From positions 1,488,001 through 1,552,000 of the forward strand of contig NZ_FXXL01000007.1 in the NCBI RefSeq assembly GCF_900184685.1: a stretch of DNA of 64,000 bases, in the 5' to 3' direction. Positions 54,713-64,000 of the stretch are shown in pieces. The DNA is from Butyricimonas sp. Marseille-P3923 (GTDB lineage: Bacteria; Bacteroidota; Bacteroidia; Bacteroidales; Marinifilaceae). Under the pieces are notes generated by a model that worked only from the letters and a program-made list of their open reading frames with translations, ran no database searches and was not told where the DNA came from. Position 1 is the first letter of the stretch. Each line of letters begins with the position of its first letter. Both the position numbers and the translations under genes were made by a program.

Positions 54713-55918
54713 CTATTTTGAAATAATCTCTACAAAATTCGATATCACGTACTCCACCTCCTCGTCACTCAGGCAAGTATGTAAAGGAAGCGTCACCTCG
54801 TTACAATACTGTTTATAAGCATTCGGGTAATCTTTTATATCAAACCCTAAATTTTTATACGCTGTCATCATCGGCAATGGCTTATAATGTACATTACAAG
54901 CAATCCCTCGCTCTGCCATCTCCACAATAACCTTATTCCGGGAATCACAATCTTTTCCCAACAAACGCACTAAATAAAGATGCCCGCTAGAAGAATAATC
55001 ATCCCCATAATGATCAAGCACCTGTACATTACAACCTTTTAGCGCTTCATTATAACGATTTATAATTTGACGGCGACGATAAAGCATTTCAGGATAACGT
55101 TTCAACTGCGCCAATCCTATTGCAGCCATAATATCGGTCATATTACATTTAAAATTTGGGGCCACGATATCATACTCCCATGAGCCGAGTTTCGTTTTGG
55201 CAAGCGCATCCTTGTTCTGACCGTGAAGTGATAAAAGTTGGAATTGTTTATAAATCCATTCGTCATCAATACCTGGTATATGTTTCCATGTAAGTGCCCC
55301 ACCTTCTGCCGTAGTAAGATTTTTAACAGCATGAAACGAGAAAGAGGTAAAATCTGCAATTTCACCACATATCTTTCCGTGCCGCTTCGCACCAAAGGCA
55401 TGAGCAGCATCGGCAAGAACAATTACTCGTCCAAACGCTTTTTGAATATCATTTGAAGGACGAAACAAGTGTTTTTGACTTTCAACAGCGGCGAACACCT
55501 TGTCATAATCACATATTATTCCCCCCAAATCCACCGGAATAATGACTTTTGTACGTTCTGTAATAGATGTCGCCAACTTAACGTAATCCATCTCAAACGA
55601 ACCGGAAGCCGTGTCAACCATAACGACCTTAGCTCCCACGTGACAAACCACGCTGGCAGTAGCCGTGTACGTGTATGCCGGAACAATCACTTCATCTCCT
55701 GGACCTACACCCAAAACACGAAGTATCAATTCCATGCAAGCCGTAGCTGAATTCAAACAAACAACTTTACTCGTATTACAACACATCGCTATTAAATGCT
55801 CAAACTCTTTCGTTCTCGGTCCCGTCGTGATCCAACCGGAACGAAGCGCTTCACAAACTTCGGCAATCTCCGCCTCCGTCATATCCGGAGGTGAAAAAGA
55901 AATATTTTTCATTCTCAT
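54713..55918 (-). CDS. DegT/DnrJ/EryC1/StrS-family PLP aminotransferase
   Basis: 401 residues, a sugar aminotransferase of the type acting on nucleotide 4- or 3-keto sugars. It shows GWITTGPRTKEFE, PAYTYTATASV, VVMVDTASGSFEMD, the pocket Asp in VIVLADAAHAFGAKRHG and the PLP lysine K199 in FSFHAVKNLTTAEGG. Seven bases separate it from the sugar transferase. It may produce a bacillosamine-type sugar, but the acetyltransferase and dehydratase partners are not in the window. Confidence 0.94.
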   Translation of the reverse strand: MRMKNISFSPPDMTEAEIAEVCEALRSGWITTGPRTKEFEHLIAMCCNTSKVVCLNSATACMELILRVLGVGPGDEVIVPAYTYTATASVVCHVGAKVVMVDTASGSFEMDYVKLATSITERTKVIIPVDLGGIICDYDKVFAAVESQKHLFRPSNDIQKAFGRVIVLADAAHAFGAKRHGKICGEIADFTSFSFHAVKNLTTAEGGALTWKHIPGIDDEWIYKQFQLLSLHGQNKDALAKTKLGSWEYDIVAPNFKCNMTDIMAAIGLAQLKRYPEMLYRRRQIINRYNEALKGCNVQVLDHYGDDYSSSGHLYLVRLLGKDCDSRNKVIVEMAERGIACNVHYKPLPMMTAYKNLGFDIKDYPNAYKQYCNEVTLPLHTCLSDEEVEYVISNFVEIISK

Positions 55919-55929
55919 AATATGAAATA

Positions 55930-56919
55930 TTATTTATTCTTCCTTATTGTTCCTATCATAGTTCCCCAACCATAAGAGCAATGCACCATAAAAAATAAAA
56001 TAGGCAATATCCCTATATATTTATACCCATATTTATGACATGCAATTAATGTAGCAACAAACGCCGCAACAAAATAAAATCCGATTATAACGGTCAACAT
56101 GTACCAAAAAGAATGATAAACTCCTCCTACAAGCAGCAAACCAACAACAACTAACACAAAAACAGCAGGAACTAAATGTCGTACACTGATTGAATTTCTA
56201 TCAACAAATAATAATACTCCAATCGATTTTCCATTAGCATACATTTGTCGTACACTTTCTTTTATCGTTGCACGTGCATAATACGTACAAACTATATTAG
56301 GATCAAGATAAATTTTATACCCGAACTTACGAATCCTAGAATTAAACTCATTATCTTCTCCGCGAGGTAAATCTTCACGCATCCCACCTACTTTTTCTAA
56401 AACCCTCCGAGGGAAAGCACCAAAAGGTACCGTATCAACAAACTGAGCTTTAGTTCCAACTCGAAATGCTGCACCTCCAATACCAAATGGAACTTTATTC
56501 AATATTGCATTTGCCTCCGCTTGACAACTAGAATTTTGAGATTGTATGTTCCACACTCCCCCCACATTCCCGTAATCAGCATGAGCAGATAAATGTTGAA
56601 CACATAACTCTATATACCTTTTATCATAAATAGCGTGAGCATCCAATCGTATAACATATGGAGCAATTGAATTATGAACACCTATATTAAAAGCTATAGA
56701 CTGAATTCTACCTGGATTATCCAATAGTCTAATATTGGTGCATCGTCTTCCTAATTCAAAAACAATTTCCCGCGTTTTATCAATACTTCCCCCGTCCACA
56801 ACTAAAATATCCATTTCTTCCAAAGGGAAAGATTGATTAATCACTGATTCTATACACTTGGCAATAAATCGCTCTTCGTTAAGAGTTGGAATAATTATCG
56901 CAACTTTATATTCTTTCAT
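55930..56919 (-). CDS. GT2 glycosyltransferase with C-terminal membrane segments
   Basis: 329 residues. GT-A fold at the start (VAIIIPTLNEERFIAKCIES, DILVVDGGSIDKTREIV, the DxD-like VIRLDAHAIYD) and acceptor region GEDNEFNSRIRKFGYKI; two or three hydrophobic helices at about 245-310 anchor it. This resembles succinoglycan ExoA-like enzymes that act on lipid-linked intermediates. It is 10 bases upstream of the aminotransferase gene. Confidence 0.9.
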   Translation of the reverse strand: MKEYKVAIIIPTLNEERFIAKCIESVINQSFPLEEMDILVVDGGSIDKTREIVFELGRRCTNIRLLDNPGRIQSIAFNIGVHNSIAPYVIRLDAHAIYDKRYIELCVQHLSAHADYGNVGGVWNIQSQNSSCQAEANAILNKVPFGIGGAAFRVGTKAQFVDTVPFGAFPRRVLEKVGGMREDLPRGEDNEFNSRIRKFGYKIYLDPNIVCTYYARATIKESVRQMYANGKSIGVLLFVDRNSISVRHLVPAVFVLVVVGLLLVGGVYHSFWYMLTVIIGFYFVAAFVATLIACHKYGYKYIGILPILFFMVHCSYGWGTMIGTIRKNK

Positions 56920-56948
56920 TAATTATCTAGCAAAGAATGTTTACCTAA

Positions 56949-57659
56949 CTAGTGCTTTTTTATCTGCTTACGTATTACGATATTTTGCCCATCCAAACAA
57001 CTTTCTTCATTTGAGATCAAATTACATATAACTTCTGCAACATCTTGAGGCTGCATTATTGTTGTTGGATCTTCATTAGGCGCTAATCGTTTTCTTAATT
57101 TTGTTGCACATCTACCCGGGGATACACAATATACTTTTATACCATATTCTGACAATTCATCAGTTAAAGTTTGTGACATTGAAATTATGGATGCTTTCGA
57201 TGATGAATAACTCAACCAACCAGGACGAGGGGTCATGCCCGCAGTCGAAGCAACATTCAAAATCTTTCCTCCACTTTTCTTCATATATTTAACAGATTCA
57301 CGTATCAAAAGAAACGGAGAAAATACATTAACTTTATATGTCATCTCCATATTATCCAATGTAGTTTGTAATAATGACTGAGGATCCGTGTAACCCGCTA
57401 TATTTAACAAACAATCTATAGATCCATATTTTTCATATATTGCTTCAATTATTGCAGGAATTTTTTCAGGATATTGAAAATCAATATCCCAAACCGATAT
57501 ATCTTTCCCTGTTTCATCCATTAGATTTTCAGTTACTTTCATCGCTTCAACATTCCGTCCAAGCATTGCAATATGCTCATACTCTTTTGCATGACTCAAG
57601 AGTATGGCAACTTCTCGACCAATTCCAGAACCTGTGCCTGTAATAACACATGTTTTCAT
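56949..57659 (-). CDS. SDR-family oxidoreductase
   Basis: 236 residues of Rossmann fold: VITGTGSGIGREVAILL for cofactor binding, LNIAGYTDP, and the YSSSKAS catalytic Tyr and Lys (YxxxK) preceded by Ser in LNVASTAG. It directly follows a cytidylyltransferase with a one-base gap. In ribitol- or arabitol-containing polymers, a reductase and cytidylyltransferase pair makes the CDP-alditol, so this may reduce a keto-pentose phosphate. That role is inferred from the pairing only. Confidence 0.88.
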   Translation of the reverse strand: MKTCVITGTGSGIGREVAILLSHAKEYEHIAMLGRNVEAMKVTENLMDETGKDISVWDIDFQYPEKIPAIIEAIYEKYGSIDCLLNIAGYTDPQSLLQTTLDNMEMTYKVNVFSPFLLIRESVKYMKKSGGKILNVASTAGMTPRPGWLSYSSSKASIISMSQTLTDELSEYGIKVYCVSPGRCATKLRKRLAPNEDPTTIMQPQDVAEVICNLISNEESCLDGQNIVIRKQIKKH

Positions 57660-57660
57660 A

Positions 57661-58341
57661 TTATTTCCTATTTATAATATAATCTTTATATATAATTTCT
57701 CCAAGTAATAAATCTATCGGCTCTGTAATTTTTATATTAAAACTAGTTCCCCGAATAACCTTAATCTTTTTCTGACTATTAGCAAACATTAAACTAGCAT
57801 CCTCTGTATAAACGTCACCACGTTGCTTTGCTTTATCATGGGCATCTATTAAATCAGAAACTTTAAACTTTTGAGGCAACTGCACGTTTAGTAATTCCGA
57901 CCTATCCAAAATCCCTGAAACATAGCCATGTCCCTTTAAAACCGTATAAGAAATATTATAACCATAAATAACATTAAACTCCTCGTCATCTATCAAAGTT
58001 TGAAACTCTTCCTGCTTTACAAATGGGCGAGCAGCCTCATGGATAATCACAAATTCATTATGCACAGCCTTAAGTCCATTATATACTGATTCTTGTCGAG
58101 TTTGTCCAGCATCAACGAATACAATTTTTGTTGCAATATTATATTCATGAACCATTTGTTTAACGACATGACGATACGATGGAGCACAAACAACAACAAT
58201 TTCATCAACATCTACTAAACGATCTACACGTTCCAAAGAATGCATAATCATCGGTTTTCCAGCTAATAAAAGATATTGTTTAGGCGTATCTTCTTGCATT
58301 CTACTCCCTTTACCACCAGACAATAATACTACTGAATACAT
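57661..58341 (-). CDS. IspD/TarI-family cytidylyltransferase
   Basis: 226 residues. The N-terminus LLSGGKGSRMQEDTPKQYL is the nucleotide-binding signature of IspD and TarI, followed by HEAARPFVKQEEF and the late Asp region VYTEDASLMFAN. Because it lies in a glycan locus beside an SDR and a LicD gene, TarI-like activity (CDP-ribitol or a related CDP-alditol) is more likely than isoprenoid synthesis. A housekeeping ispD should be elsewhere in the genome. Confidence 0.9.
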   Translation of the reverse strand: MYSVVLLSGGKGSRMQEDTPKQYLLLAGKPMIMHSLERVDRLVDVDEIVVVCAPSYRHVVKQMVHEYNIATKIVFVDAGQTRQESVYNGLKAVHNEFVIIHEAARPFVKQEEFQTLIDDEEFNVIYGYNISYTVLKGHGYVSGILDRSELLNVQLPQKFKVSDLIDAHDKAKQRGDVYTEDASLMFANSQKKIKVIRGTSFNIKITEPIDLLLGEIIYKDYIINRK

Positions 58342-58348
58342 ATTTATT

Positions 58349-59173
58349 CTATTTTAAAAAAGTTTTTTTAAGGTCTAATTCAACATAATCGTGATGTGAT
58401 ACACGCCTTTCCATTGGAGGTAAAACCATATAATCATTATACAACGTTTTAAGGTATTCGTGTGGCTTCTCAACCCCTAAAACTTTGATACTTTCAAACA
58501 CATACGCTTTCGGCATCCCAAAAAATGAACGATGCATAATCTCTTTAATCCCCCAATTACCAACTAAATTTCCAACATATTCCGAACTATCAAAATCTCT
58601 TTGCTCACAAAAATGATTAATCCTATTATTAAGAAACCGTTCAGATACAAACAAAGGAGAAATACTCCTACCCAAAATTATAGACAAATTTTTATACCAC
58701 TTCCGATTATTTCGAAAGGCACATGTCACCATATCATGTAACCGTAAATTTCTAAGTATCGGTTGATAATTCTTATATGCAGATTCACGTGTATCACCAA
58801 TACCATCTAATGGAAACACATCAATATAAAGCCCCCTCTTCACCAAATGACGAAGATGTTCCACCAAATATGTCCGAGTATCGTATATTTTTGCGAAAAC
58901 ATATGGATAATCTAAATTATCACCCCGAGGGTATTCTACAATATACGGCGCATGAAATTCTTTTGAATATTTCTGAACAAACTCCATATAATCTTTTCGT
59001 GGCATTCCAACATCAATATCATCATCCCAAGGAATAAAACCTTGATGCCTAATGGTCCCCAACATAGTCCCCCCGACAACATAATACCTTAAGCCATTCC
59101 TTTCACATTGTTCATGAAACCACTGTAACATCTCTAAAAGTACAGAATGAACAACATCAATTTTATTATTCAT
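58349..59173 (-). CDS. LicD-family phosphotransferase
   Basis: 274 residues with the LicD hallmark: GTMLGTIRHQGFIPWDDDIDVGMPRKDY, a nucleotidyltransferase-like site with a DDD cluster for metal binding. LicD proteins move phosphocholine or phospho-alditols from CDP donors onto sugars. It lies 7 bases upstream of the cytidylyltransferase gene, and the three genes form a plausible phospho-decoration unit. The true donor is not visible from the sequence. Confidence 0.92.
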   Translation of the reverse strand: MNNKIDVVHSVLLEMLQWFHEQCERNGLRYYVVGGTMLGTIRHQGFIPWDDDIDVGMPRKDYMEFVQKYSKEFHAPYIVEYPRGDNLDYPYVFAKIYDTRTYLVEHLRHLVKRGLYIDVFPLDGIGDTRESAYKNYQPILRNLRLHDMVTCAFRNNRKWYKNLSIILGRSISPLFVSERFLNNRINHFCEQRDFDSSEYVGNLVGNWGIKEIMHRSFFGMPKAYVFESIKVLGVEKPHEYLKTLYNDYMVLPPMERRVSHHDYVELDLKKTFLK

Positions 59174-59247
59174 ATCAGTATGTTTATTTATATTAATTAT
59201 GCCCTAGATGAAATATTCAACCGATTTTCTAACTTTCATATACACGA

Positions 59248-60336
59248 CTATTGTAAAATCGCTTTATATATTTCTTCATATTTGTCCGCCATCACCTTAA
59301 TGTCATAATTCTTAGCTCGTTGAATACATTGTTTGGTTATTATTTCTCGATAATCTTTGTCATTTAATAAACGCAATACCCCCTCCGCTAACGCTTTTTC
59401 GTCATTAACCGGGAATAAAATTCCTGCTCCTTCCACAACATTGCAAAGTCCGGGAACATTAGAAGCCATCACAGGTTTACCTGCTGCCATACCTTCTACT
59501 GCCGCCAAGCCAAATCCTTCAAAATTAGATGACATTATTACAACATCCGCAGTTTTCAACAATGATGGCACATCCTCACGCACACCTAAAAAATAACATC
59601 TGTTATCTACACCTAAATCTTTAGCTAATTGTCTATTCTTTTCCATGAGAACACCTTCCCCTATAAACATAACACGACACTTATCAGGAAGATGTAAAAG
59701 CGATTCAATTATTAGTTCCTGTTTTTTTTGAGGATTAAATCTAGCAACCTGAGTCAACAAAAATACATCATTGGGAATACCCAATTCTTGTCTTCTTGCA
59801 GGCTTCGCTGATTCAAAATCAGAAATATTTATTCCATTATCTATCGTAATAATTGGAGTCTCAGGATTAACGAAACGAATAAGATATTCCTTTGTAGCTT
59901 CTGATATTGTTATTACAGCCTTATAATGATTATAAACGAATCTTTCTATAAATTTAAGCCATTTTTTACCTTGCCTATTATTTTCTGTTGAATGCTCGGT
60001 TGTTACTAATTTACACTTGGCACCTGAAAGCATCTTCGCAAATAACACCCAGTAAAGCCCAGGAAACAAGTGCACGTGAATTATATCATAACGTTTAATT
60101 ACCGGAATCAACTGAAATATCGGTAGGAAATTATACACACGTGTCGGACCATTATTTAAAGCTTTATAATGTGCCCCCTTTCGGGTAACTTCTTTTGCGT
60201 ATGAAAGAGGAGATTCAATCAAAGCGAGTACATCCGTTTGATGGCCTTGGTCAATCTGTTCAAGAATTAATGATGCCACTAATCTTGCAGCACCATTGCC
60301 TACAGCAAAATTACTAACTACATGAAGAATTTTCAT
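59248..60336 (-). CDS. GT4-family glycosyltransferase
   Basis: 362 residues of GT-B fold. The N-terminus LHVVSNFAVGNGAARLVASL resembles GT4 enzymes; the C-terminal donor site has VARFNPQKKQELIIESL, FIGEGVLMEKNRQLAKDLG and the E-x7-E motif EGFGLAAVEGMAAGKPV. It should retain the anomeric configuration of its sugar donor. The sugar cannot be predicted. Confidence 0.94.
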   Translation of the reverse strand: MKILHVVSNFAVGNGAARLVASLILEQIDQGHQTDVLALIESPLSYAKEVTRKGAHYKALNNGPTRVYNFLPIFQLIPVIKRYDIIHVHLFPGLYWVLFAKMLSGAKCKLVTTEHSTENNRQGKKWLKFIERFVYNHYKAVITISEATKEYLIRFVNPETPIITIDNGINISDFESAKPARRQELGIPNDVFLLTQVARFNPQKKQELIIESLLHLPDKCRVMFIGEGVLMEKNRQLAKDLGVDNRCYFLGVREDVPSLLKTADVVIMSSNFEGFGLAAVEGMAAGKPVMASNVPGLCNVVEGAGILFPVNDEKALAEGVLRLLNDKDYREIITKQCIQRAKNYDIKVMADKYEEIYKAILQ

Positions 60337-60347
60337 TATTAATAACC

Positions 60348-61496
60348 TTACAAGTTTAAGACATCATCAATAAAAGATATTGACTCTTCTCTCTTTTTAA
60401 TATAATCTATTTGATTTTTAGAGTAATCTATTTTTTCAAGAGATTCAATATAAGCTATAGATAATTTCTCTTCTGTATCACAATATCTATCTTCTGTATG
60501 GAATAATTTTGTGATACAGGAGATTCTTGTATTCATGGGACTAATAGCATTTCGACTGAAAACAACAAACTCTCGTTTATATATATGAGAAAAGACAATC
60601 GCATGAAAACTATCTGTAAAAACAAATTTTGAATAGCGTACCAACGATATAAATTGACCTGGAGAAATATCATATAATTGAATATCACCAAAATCGGCAT
60701 CACATCTACGATAATGACCGGACAAATGAGGTAACGTGATAATTTTCAAATTATGTCTTATGGCATATTCCATAGCCAATTTGCGAGCTACTAAATTTTT
60801 CCCCAAGAAATAACAAAAAATATAATCTTCTTGATATAAACGCTTGGAGCAAATATCATTCCATTGAAACTCCGAAAGCAATAATGTCGGATCAAGACAA
60901 TATGTAATCGGCATTTTTATAACATTCTCCAATAATGCAACAGACGATTCTTCTCGTACAGATATTGCATTATAATCACTTAAACTTCTCTTGAAAAGCG
61001 AAATCTGCGACATTGTTAAACGCTCCTTTGAAATGCTCGCTGCATATGATATCTTTTTATTTTTAGGACTTACAAAATCTAAAAAATAAGGCGGATGATA
61101 CCAATCAATATTCCATACTTGATCACTACCCGTAATAAAAATGTCATATTCTTCATTACTTTTTTCTATAGTTATATCATTATAAATAGTTTTCGAGTGT
61201 GGTATCGCAGTTCTAAATATAGAAATCGCTTTTTCTCTCTGCAATAAACTGGATTTAATTTTATAATCTGAAAACTTATAGCATACAGGTGCTATTATTG
61301 ATTTAATACGATCTTTAATTTCATTTATTGTTAAAAGTCTTAGACTCTTATTAGATTTCTTATACGAAGAATCATATGAAATCTGTTCTGCATAGCAACC
61401 TCTTTCATTCAAAAATTTACATAAAGCATACGCTTGCAATAATCCGCCATAGTTCTTACTGCCGAAATAATGCGTAATAACACCTATTTTTTTCAT
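60348..61496 (-). CDS. Polysaccharide pyruvyl transferase family protein
   Basis: 382 residues, start GVITHYFGSKNYGGLLQAYAL and internal FITGSDQVWNIDWYHPPYFLDFV, both typical of the CsaB/WcaK-like family. Enzymes of this family add pyruvate ketals to sugars. It overlaps the polymerase gene by one base (TAATG-type junction) and is followed closely by the GT4 gene, so the locus is tightly packed. A small insertion with unknown role lies in the middle. Confidence 0.92.
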   Translation of the reverse strand: MKKIGVITHYFGSKNYGGLLQAYALCKFLNERGCYAEQISYDSSYKKSNKSLRLLTINEIKDRIKSIIAPVCYKFSDYKIKSSLLQREKAISIFRTAIPHSKTIYNDITIEKSNEEYDIFITGSDQVWNIDWYHPPYFLDFVSPKNKKISYAASISKERLTMSQISLFKRSLSDYNAISVREESSVALLENVIKMPITYCLDPTLLLSEFQWNDICSKRLYQEDYIFCYFLGKNLVARKLAMEYAIRHNLKIITLPHLSGHYRRCDADFGDIQLYDISPGQFISLVRYSKFVFTDSFHAIVFSHIYKREFVVFSRNAISPMNTRISCITKLFHTEDRYCDTEEKLSIAYIESLEKIDYSKNQIDYIKKREESISFIDDVLNL

Positions 61497-62740
61497 TATA
61501 AGGTTTTTATTTGACTAATATATTTTGACTTTTTAATCTCATTTCTTATTATACCGGCAACAAGCATATATATGACTAATGGATATACATCATATAAAGG
61601 GTTCCCTGAAAATCCCCAACCCAGAAACAACAATTCTAAAAATAAACAAACTGCAACCACGAAAGAGTCATCTCCATACCGAATTTTAGCATTCAATAAC
61701 TTCATGGAAGAACCTAAATCATGGATAAATACTGGCATAAGAACGAATATGCCGATTAACCCTGATTCACTCAAAATTTGAAGATATATATTATGTCCAT
61801 TGTTATACCTTCCCAAAATATTTGATGAAGTCGCTATACCTTTACCTATAATAGGATTTTGCATAAATTCATCCCATAATACGCCGTATATATTTATACG
61901 CCCGGAAGACCAAGAATCACCTACAGTTCGCATAACAAGCCTCATACCAACATCTGTTTTCAATAATATCACTAAAAACAGAACACATACTACAATCGAA
62001 ACGAACAACGCTTTTAGCATGTATTTTCTGTTATACAAGCAATACATAAACAAATCAATAAGAATTACCAATAAAACAAAACTCCTTTTTCCTGTTTGCA
62101 TCAGGAAAACATAGCAGATAACCAATAAAAGAAATATAATCTTCTTGTTTACAGCTCTCATCTCAATAGACGGCTTCAATAAATAGCACGATAAAATCCC
62201 GATAAAAACGGATAGATAAAATCCAGTAATTGCTGATTGAAAGGAAAAACCCACTAAAGTTCTATCTTTTAGGAAACCATCACATATTTGAAATTTCTCT
62301 AACCCTAAATGCAGTAGATTAAACCAAGCCAAAAATTCCGGAGCGACAAGTTGCACGATACACCCTAAAAATGCTACAAACGAAACTGCAACAAGTGCTT
62401 TAATCTGAAGAATTTGACTACTTCCTTTACTATTCCAACTATATATTAATAAACCTATTACAAGTGCACCACCAAACTCTATTACATTATTCAAATTTGA
62501 AAAATCTCTTAAAACAGAAAGTAAAGTCAGAATTATATATGTAAACCACGCAAGAAATTGATGATTAATACTAATCTTTTTTGTATATGCAAATAAAAGA
62601 AAAGCAGTTGCTATAAGCATCATAATAGATATCACCTTTGTCATCTCTGGAAACAAAAAAAGAGCTAACAGATATATGAAAACTATTATAACAAAAGACT
62701 TATTGCTATTTACGTGCTTTGACATAAGAAACAATATCAA
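61496..62740 (-). CDS. O-antigen polymerase/ligase-like membrane protein (Wzy type)
   Basis: 414 residues with 10 or more hydrophobic segments and a periplasmic loop carrying SGRINIYGVLWDEFMQNPIIGKGIATSSNILG and the HNIYLQILSESGLIG motif of the Wzy/WaaL family. It probably polymerises repeat units at the periplasmic face. No flippase (Wzx) is present in the window; it may lie beyond the right edge. It overlaps the next gene upstream by four bases. Confidence 0.88.
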   Translation of the reverse strand: MILFLMSKHVNSNKSFVIIVFIYLLALFLFPEMTKVISIMMLIATAFLLFAYTKKISINHQFLAWFTYIILTLLSVLRDFSNLNNVIEFGGALVIGLLIYSWNSKGSSQILQIKALVAVSFVAFLGCIVQLVAPEFLAWFNLLHLGLEKFQICDGFLKDRTLVGFSFQSAITGFYLSVFIGILSCYLLKPSIEMRAVNKKIIFLLLVICYVFLMQTGKRSFVLLVILIDLFMYCLYNRKYMLKALFVSIVVCVLFLVILLKTDVGMRLVMRTVGDSWSSGRINIYGVLWDEFMQNPIIGKGIATSSNILGRYNNGHNIYLQILSESGLIGIFVLMPVFIHDLGSSMKLLNAKIRYGDDSFVVAVCLFLELLFLGWGFSGNPLYDVYPLVIYMLVAGIIRNEIKKSKYISQIKTL

Positions 62741-63741
62741 CGACGGTGATTAATATACGACCTTAATACGTTCATAATTAATGATGCATTTCTTATCTTC
62801 AAAAGAAGATACATCGCTTTTTTTAACCTGTTCATTCTCCTAAAATTCAAATATCTCAATCCATTTCTAAAATTATGACTTTTAATAATATTCTTAATTC
62901 TATCTAAAGATTGATTTGTATCTACAATACATAGTATTTCTGATAACTTCAATGTTATATATCTAGCACTGATTTGCCGGCTAATGTCATATTGCGGATA
63001 TCTAATATTATACTCCTCCAAAATTATATTCACATTGTCTTGCGACTCATTATACTTTTCACTTAACACGTCAATAGTATGAGTAGCAGAATTCATATTT
63101 ACCCTATAATAGTAGATATAATTATTATAATCAATATATACATTATTCATGCATGCATAAATATATTCGGTATTAAATAATCCATCTTCGCTATACTTTA
63201 TATTTTCACGAAATAGAATGCGCCCTTTTTGTATAATTTCATTGCGATATAAGATAGCACACGAAGAATACAATGTAAAACCTGACATTGTTCCGTCATC
63301 TACTATATGATGCTTCAAATCTTCCAAACAATATAAGCCTGAGCGCAATCTATGCTTTATGGGAACAACAGTATTTTCCATAACTGAATATGCCCCCATT
63401 GCAACAAGATCTATATCGTCTTTCATTTTCGACATCAATAATTCACAATAGTTTACATCAATATAATCATCCGAATCTATAAATGTCAAAAACTTACCTT
63501 GAGACAAATTTATACCCGCATTTCTAGCAGAAGATACCCCACCATTGGATTTTGAAAAAAATTTCACACGGCTATCTATTTTCTGCCAATGCTTACATAT
63601 AATTGCTGAACTATCTTTTGACCCATCATCAATTAATATAATCTCGATATCACGGCAACTCTGATTCACAACACTTTCAATACATCTATTCAGGTATTGT
63701 TCAGCATTATAAACTGGAATTATTACACTAATATTACACAT
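62737..63741 (-). CDS. GT2 glycosyltransferase
   Basis: 334 residues, start ISVIIPVYNAEQYLNRCIES, then IILIDDGSKDSSAIIC, and the DxD-type FLTFIDSDDYID, all standard for the GT-A fold of capsule GT2 enzymes. The C-terminal part is AT-rich and variable. It overlaps the Wzy-type gene by four bases and starts 76 bases after the partial gene at the right edge. Confidence 0.93.
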   Translation of the reverse strand: MCNISVIIPVYNAEQYLNRCIESVVNQSCRDIEIILIDDGSKDSSAIICKHWQKIDSRVKFFSKSNGGVSSARNAGINLSQGKFLTFIDSDDYIDVNYCELLMSKMKDDIDLVAMGAYSVMENTVVPIKHRLRSGLYCLEDLKHHIVDDGTMSGFTLYSSCAILYRNEIIQKGRILFRENIKYSEDGLFNTEYIYACMNNVYIDYNNYIYYYRVNMNSATHTIDVLSEKYNESQDNVNIILEEYNIRYPQYDISRQISARYITLKLSEILCIVDTNQSLDRIKNIIKSHNFRNGLRYLNFRRMNRLKKAMYLLLKIRNASLIMNVLRSYINHRR

Positions 63742-63817
63742 TCCTATTTTAGGTTAAAAACATTTGTGGTGTTTCTGAAAGAATACAATAACAATATTTA
63801 AATAAAATTTTAGAGAC

Positions 63818-64000
63818 TTAAATTCCAGTTATCCTTCTTGCATAAGAAATAATTCGTCTCAATAAACTAGGTCTCGTTCTTTTTGTGATAATCCCAATAA
63901 GAGAAAACTCACTCTTATTAAGCACATCAAAGAAATCATCTCTATATTTTGAAATTTTCACACTATGTTCTATACAGGAATTCCCTAATAATATTTTATT
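63818..64000 (-). CDS. C-terminal end of a further polysaccharide-locus gene (cut by window edge)
   Basis: A minus-strand frame open from the window edge to a TAA at 63818-63820 gives the last 60 residues, ending RRIISYARRITGI. The stretch HSVKISKYRDDFFDVLNKSE weakly recalls the end of the F420-hydrogenase-beta-like proteins that often accompany pyruvyl transferases in capsule loci. That identity is a guess. Base composition matches the rest of the locus. Confidence 0.6.
   Translation of the reverse strand, partial: NKILLGNSCIEHSVKISKYRDDFFDVLNKSEFSLIGIITKRTRPSLLRRIISYARRITGI

Noticed and set aside
57661-58341. Calling the cytidylyltransferase the isoprenoid enzyme IspD
   Set aside because: Context with SDR and LicD genes inside a glycan locus favours a TarI-like role; the sequence alone cannot separate the two.
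1-64000. tRNA, rRNA or insertion-sequence genes
   Set aside because: No cloverleaf, rRNA core or transposase motif was recognised on reading; a dedicated tRNA/rRNA scan was not possible here.

Overview
The window looks like a chromosomal segment of a gut-type Bacteroidota, most likely order Bacteroidales near Butyricimonas/Odoribacter. This is inferred from gene content, not from a database match. The signs are a SusC/SusD pair with an ECF sigma/FecR switch, PCMD, DUF4843, PKD-like, DUF6266 and DUF5684 families, promoters of the TAnnTTTG type, a PASTA-tailed FtsI, the Bacteroidota form of FtsL, and a mraZ-to-ftsZ division and cell-wall cluster without murF. No rRNA, tRNA, CRISPR array or insertion sequence was seen.

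Layout. 1-3270: the N-terminal part of an S8 protease that runs off the left edge, a PCMD protein and lgt. 3611-16145: ECF sigma factor, FecR, SusC, SusD, two lipoproteins (DUF4843, PKD-like), a secreted protein with a ThuA-like front and DsbD-alpha-like end, and a TlpA-type thioredoxin lipoprotein, all on the + strand. 16223-24643: guaB, whose protein closely resembles (from memory) the IMP dehydrogenase of the parasite Tritrichomonas foetus, a DUF4143 ATPase, two acetyltransferases, an Fpg/Nei-like protein without the Pro2 nucleophile, and a GT2 plus membrane GT-C pair. 24644-33921: a palindrome-rich region, dnaK, a hybrid-kinase remnant, a DUF5684 protein, PBP4, xseB/xseA, engB and a DEAD-box helicase. 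34068-50692 (minus strand): mraZ-rsmH-ftsL-ftsI-murE-mraY-murD-ftsW-murG-murC-ftsQ-ftsA followed by TWO tandem ftsZ genes, with a three-box MraZ operator ahead of mraZ. 50848-54037: a small phage-lysis-like cassette (DUF6266, amidase, holin, DUF6266-like) and an RteC-like gene split by a frameshift. 54118-64000: an AT-rich surface polysaccharide locus on the minus strand that continues past the right edge.

How the genes work together. The left operon looks like a substrate-sensing outer-membrane uptake system tied to extracytoplasmic thiol chemistry. The central cluster makes peptidoglycan precursors (MurE carries the DNPR motif expected for meso-diaminopimelate) and the divisome; its two FtsZ proteins have different tails, which suggests divided roles. 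The right locus assembles a lipid-linked glycan whose SDR, IspD/TarI-like and LicD genes point to a phospho-alditol or similar CDP-activated decoration.

The most unusual genome-scale signal is non-coding. Many intergenic gaps, including those inside the essential division cluster, are filled by tandem 7-nt words (AATCTAA, AATCGTA, TTTATGA, GTTACAA, ATTTTCA) or 9-nt words (ATAAAGTTC type), often arranged as inverted repeats. I know of no described function for such elements in this phylum.
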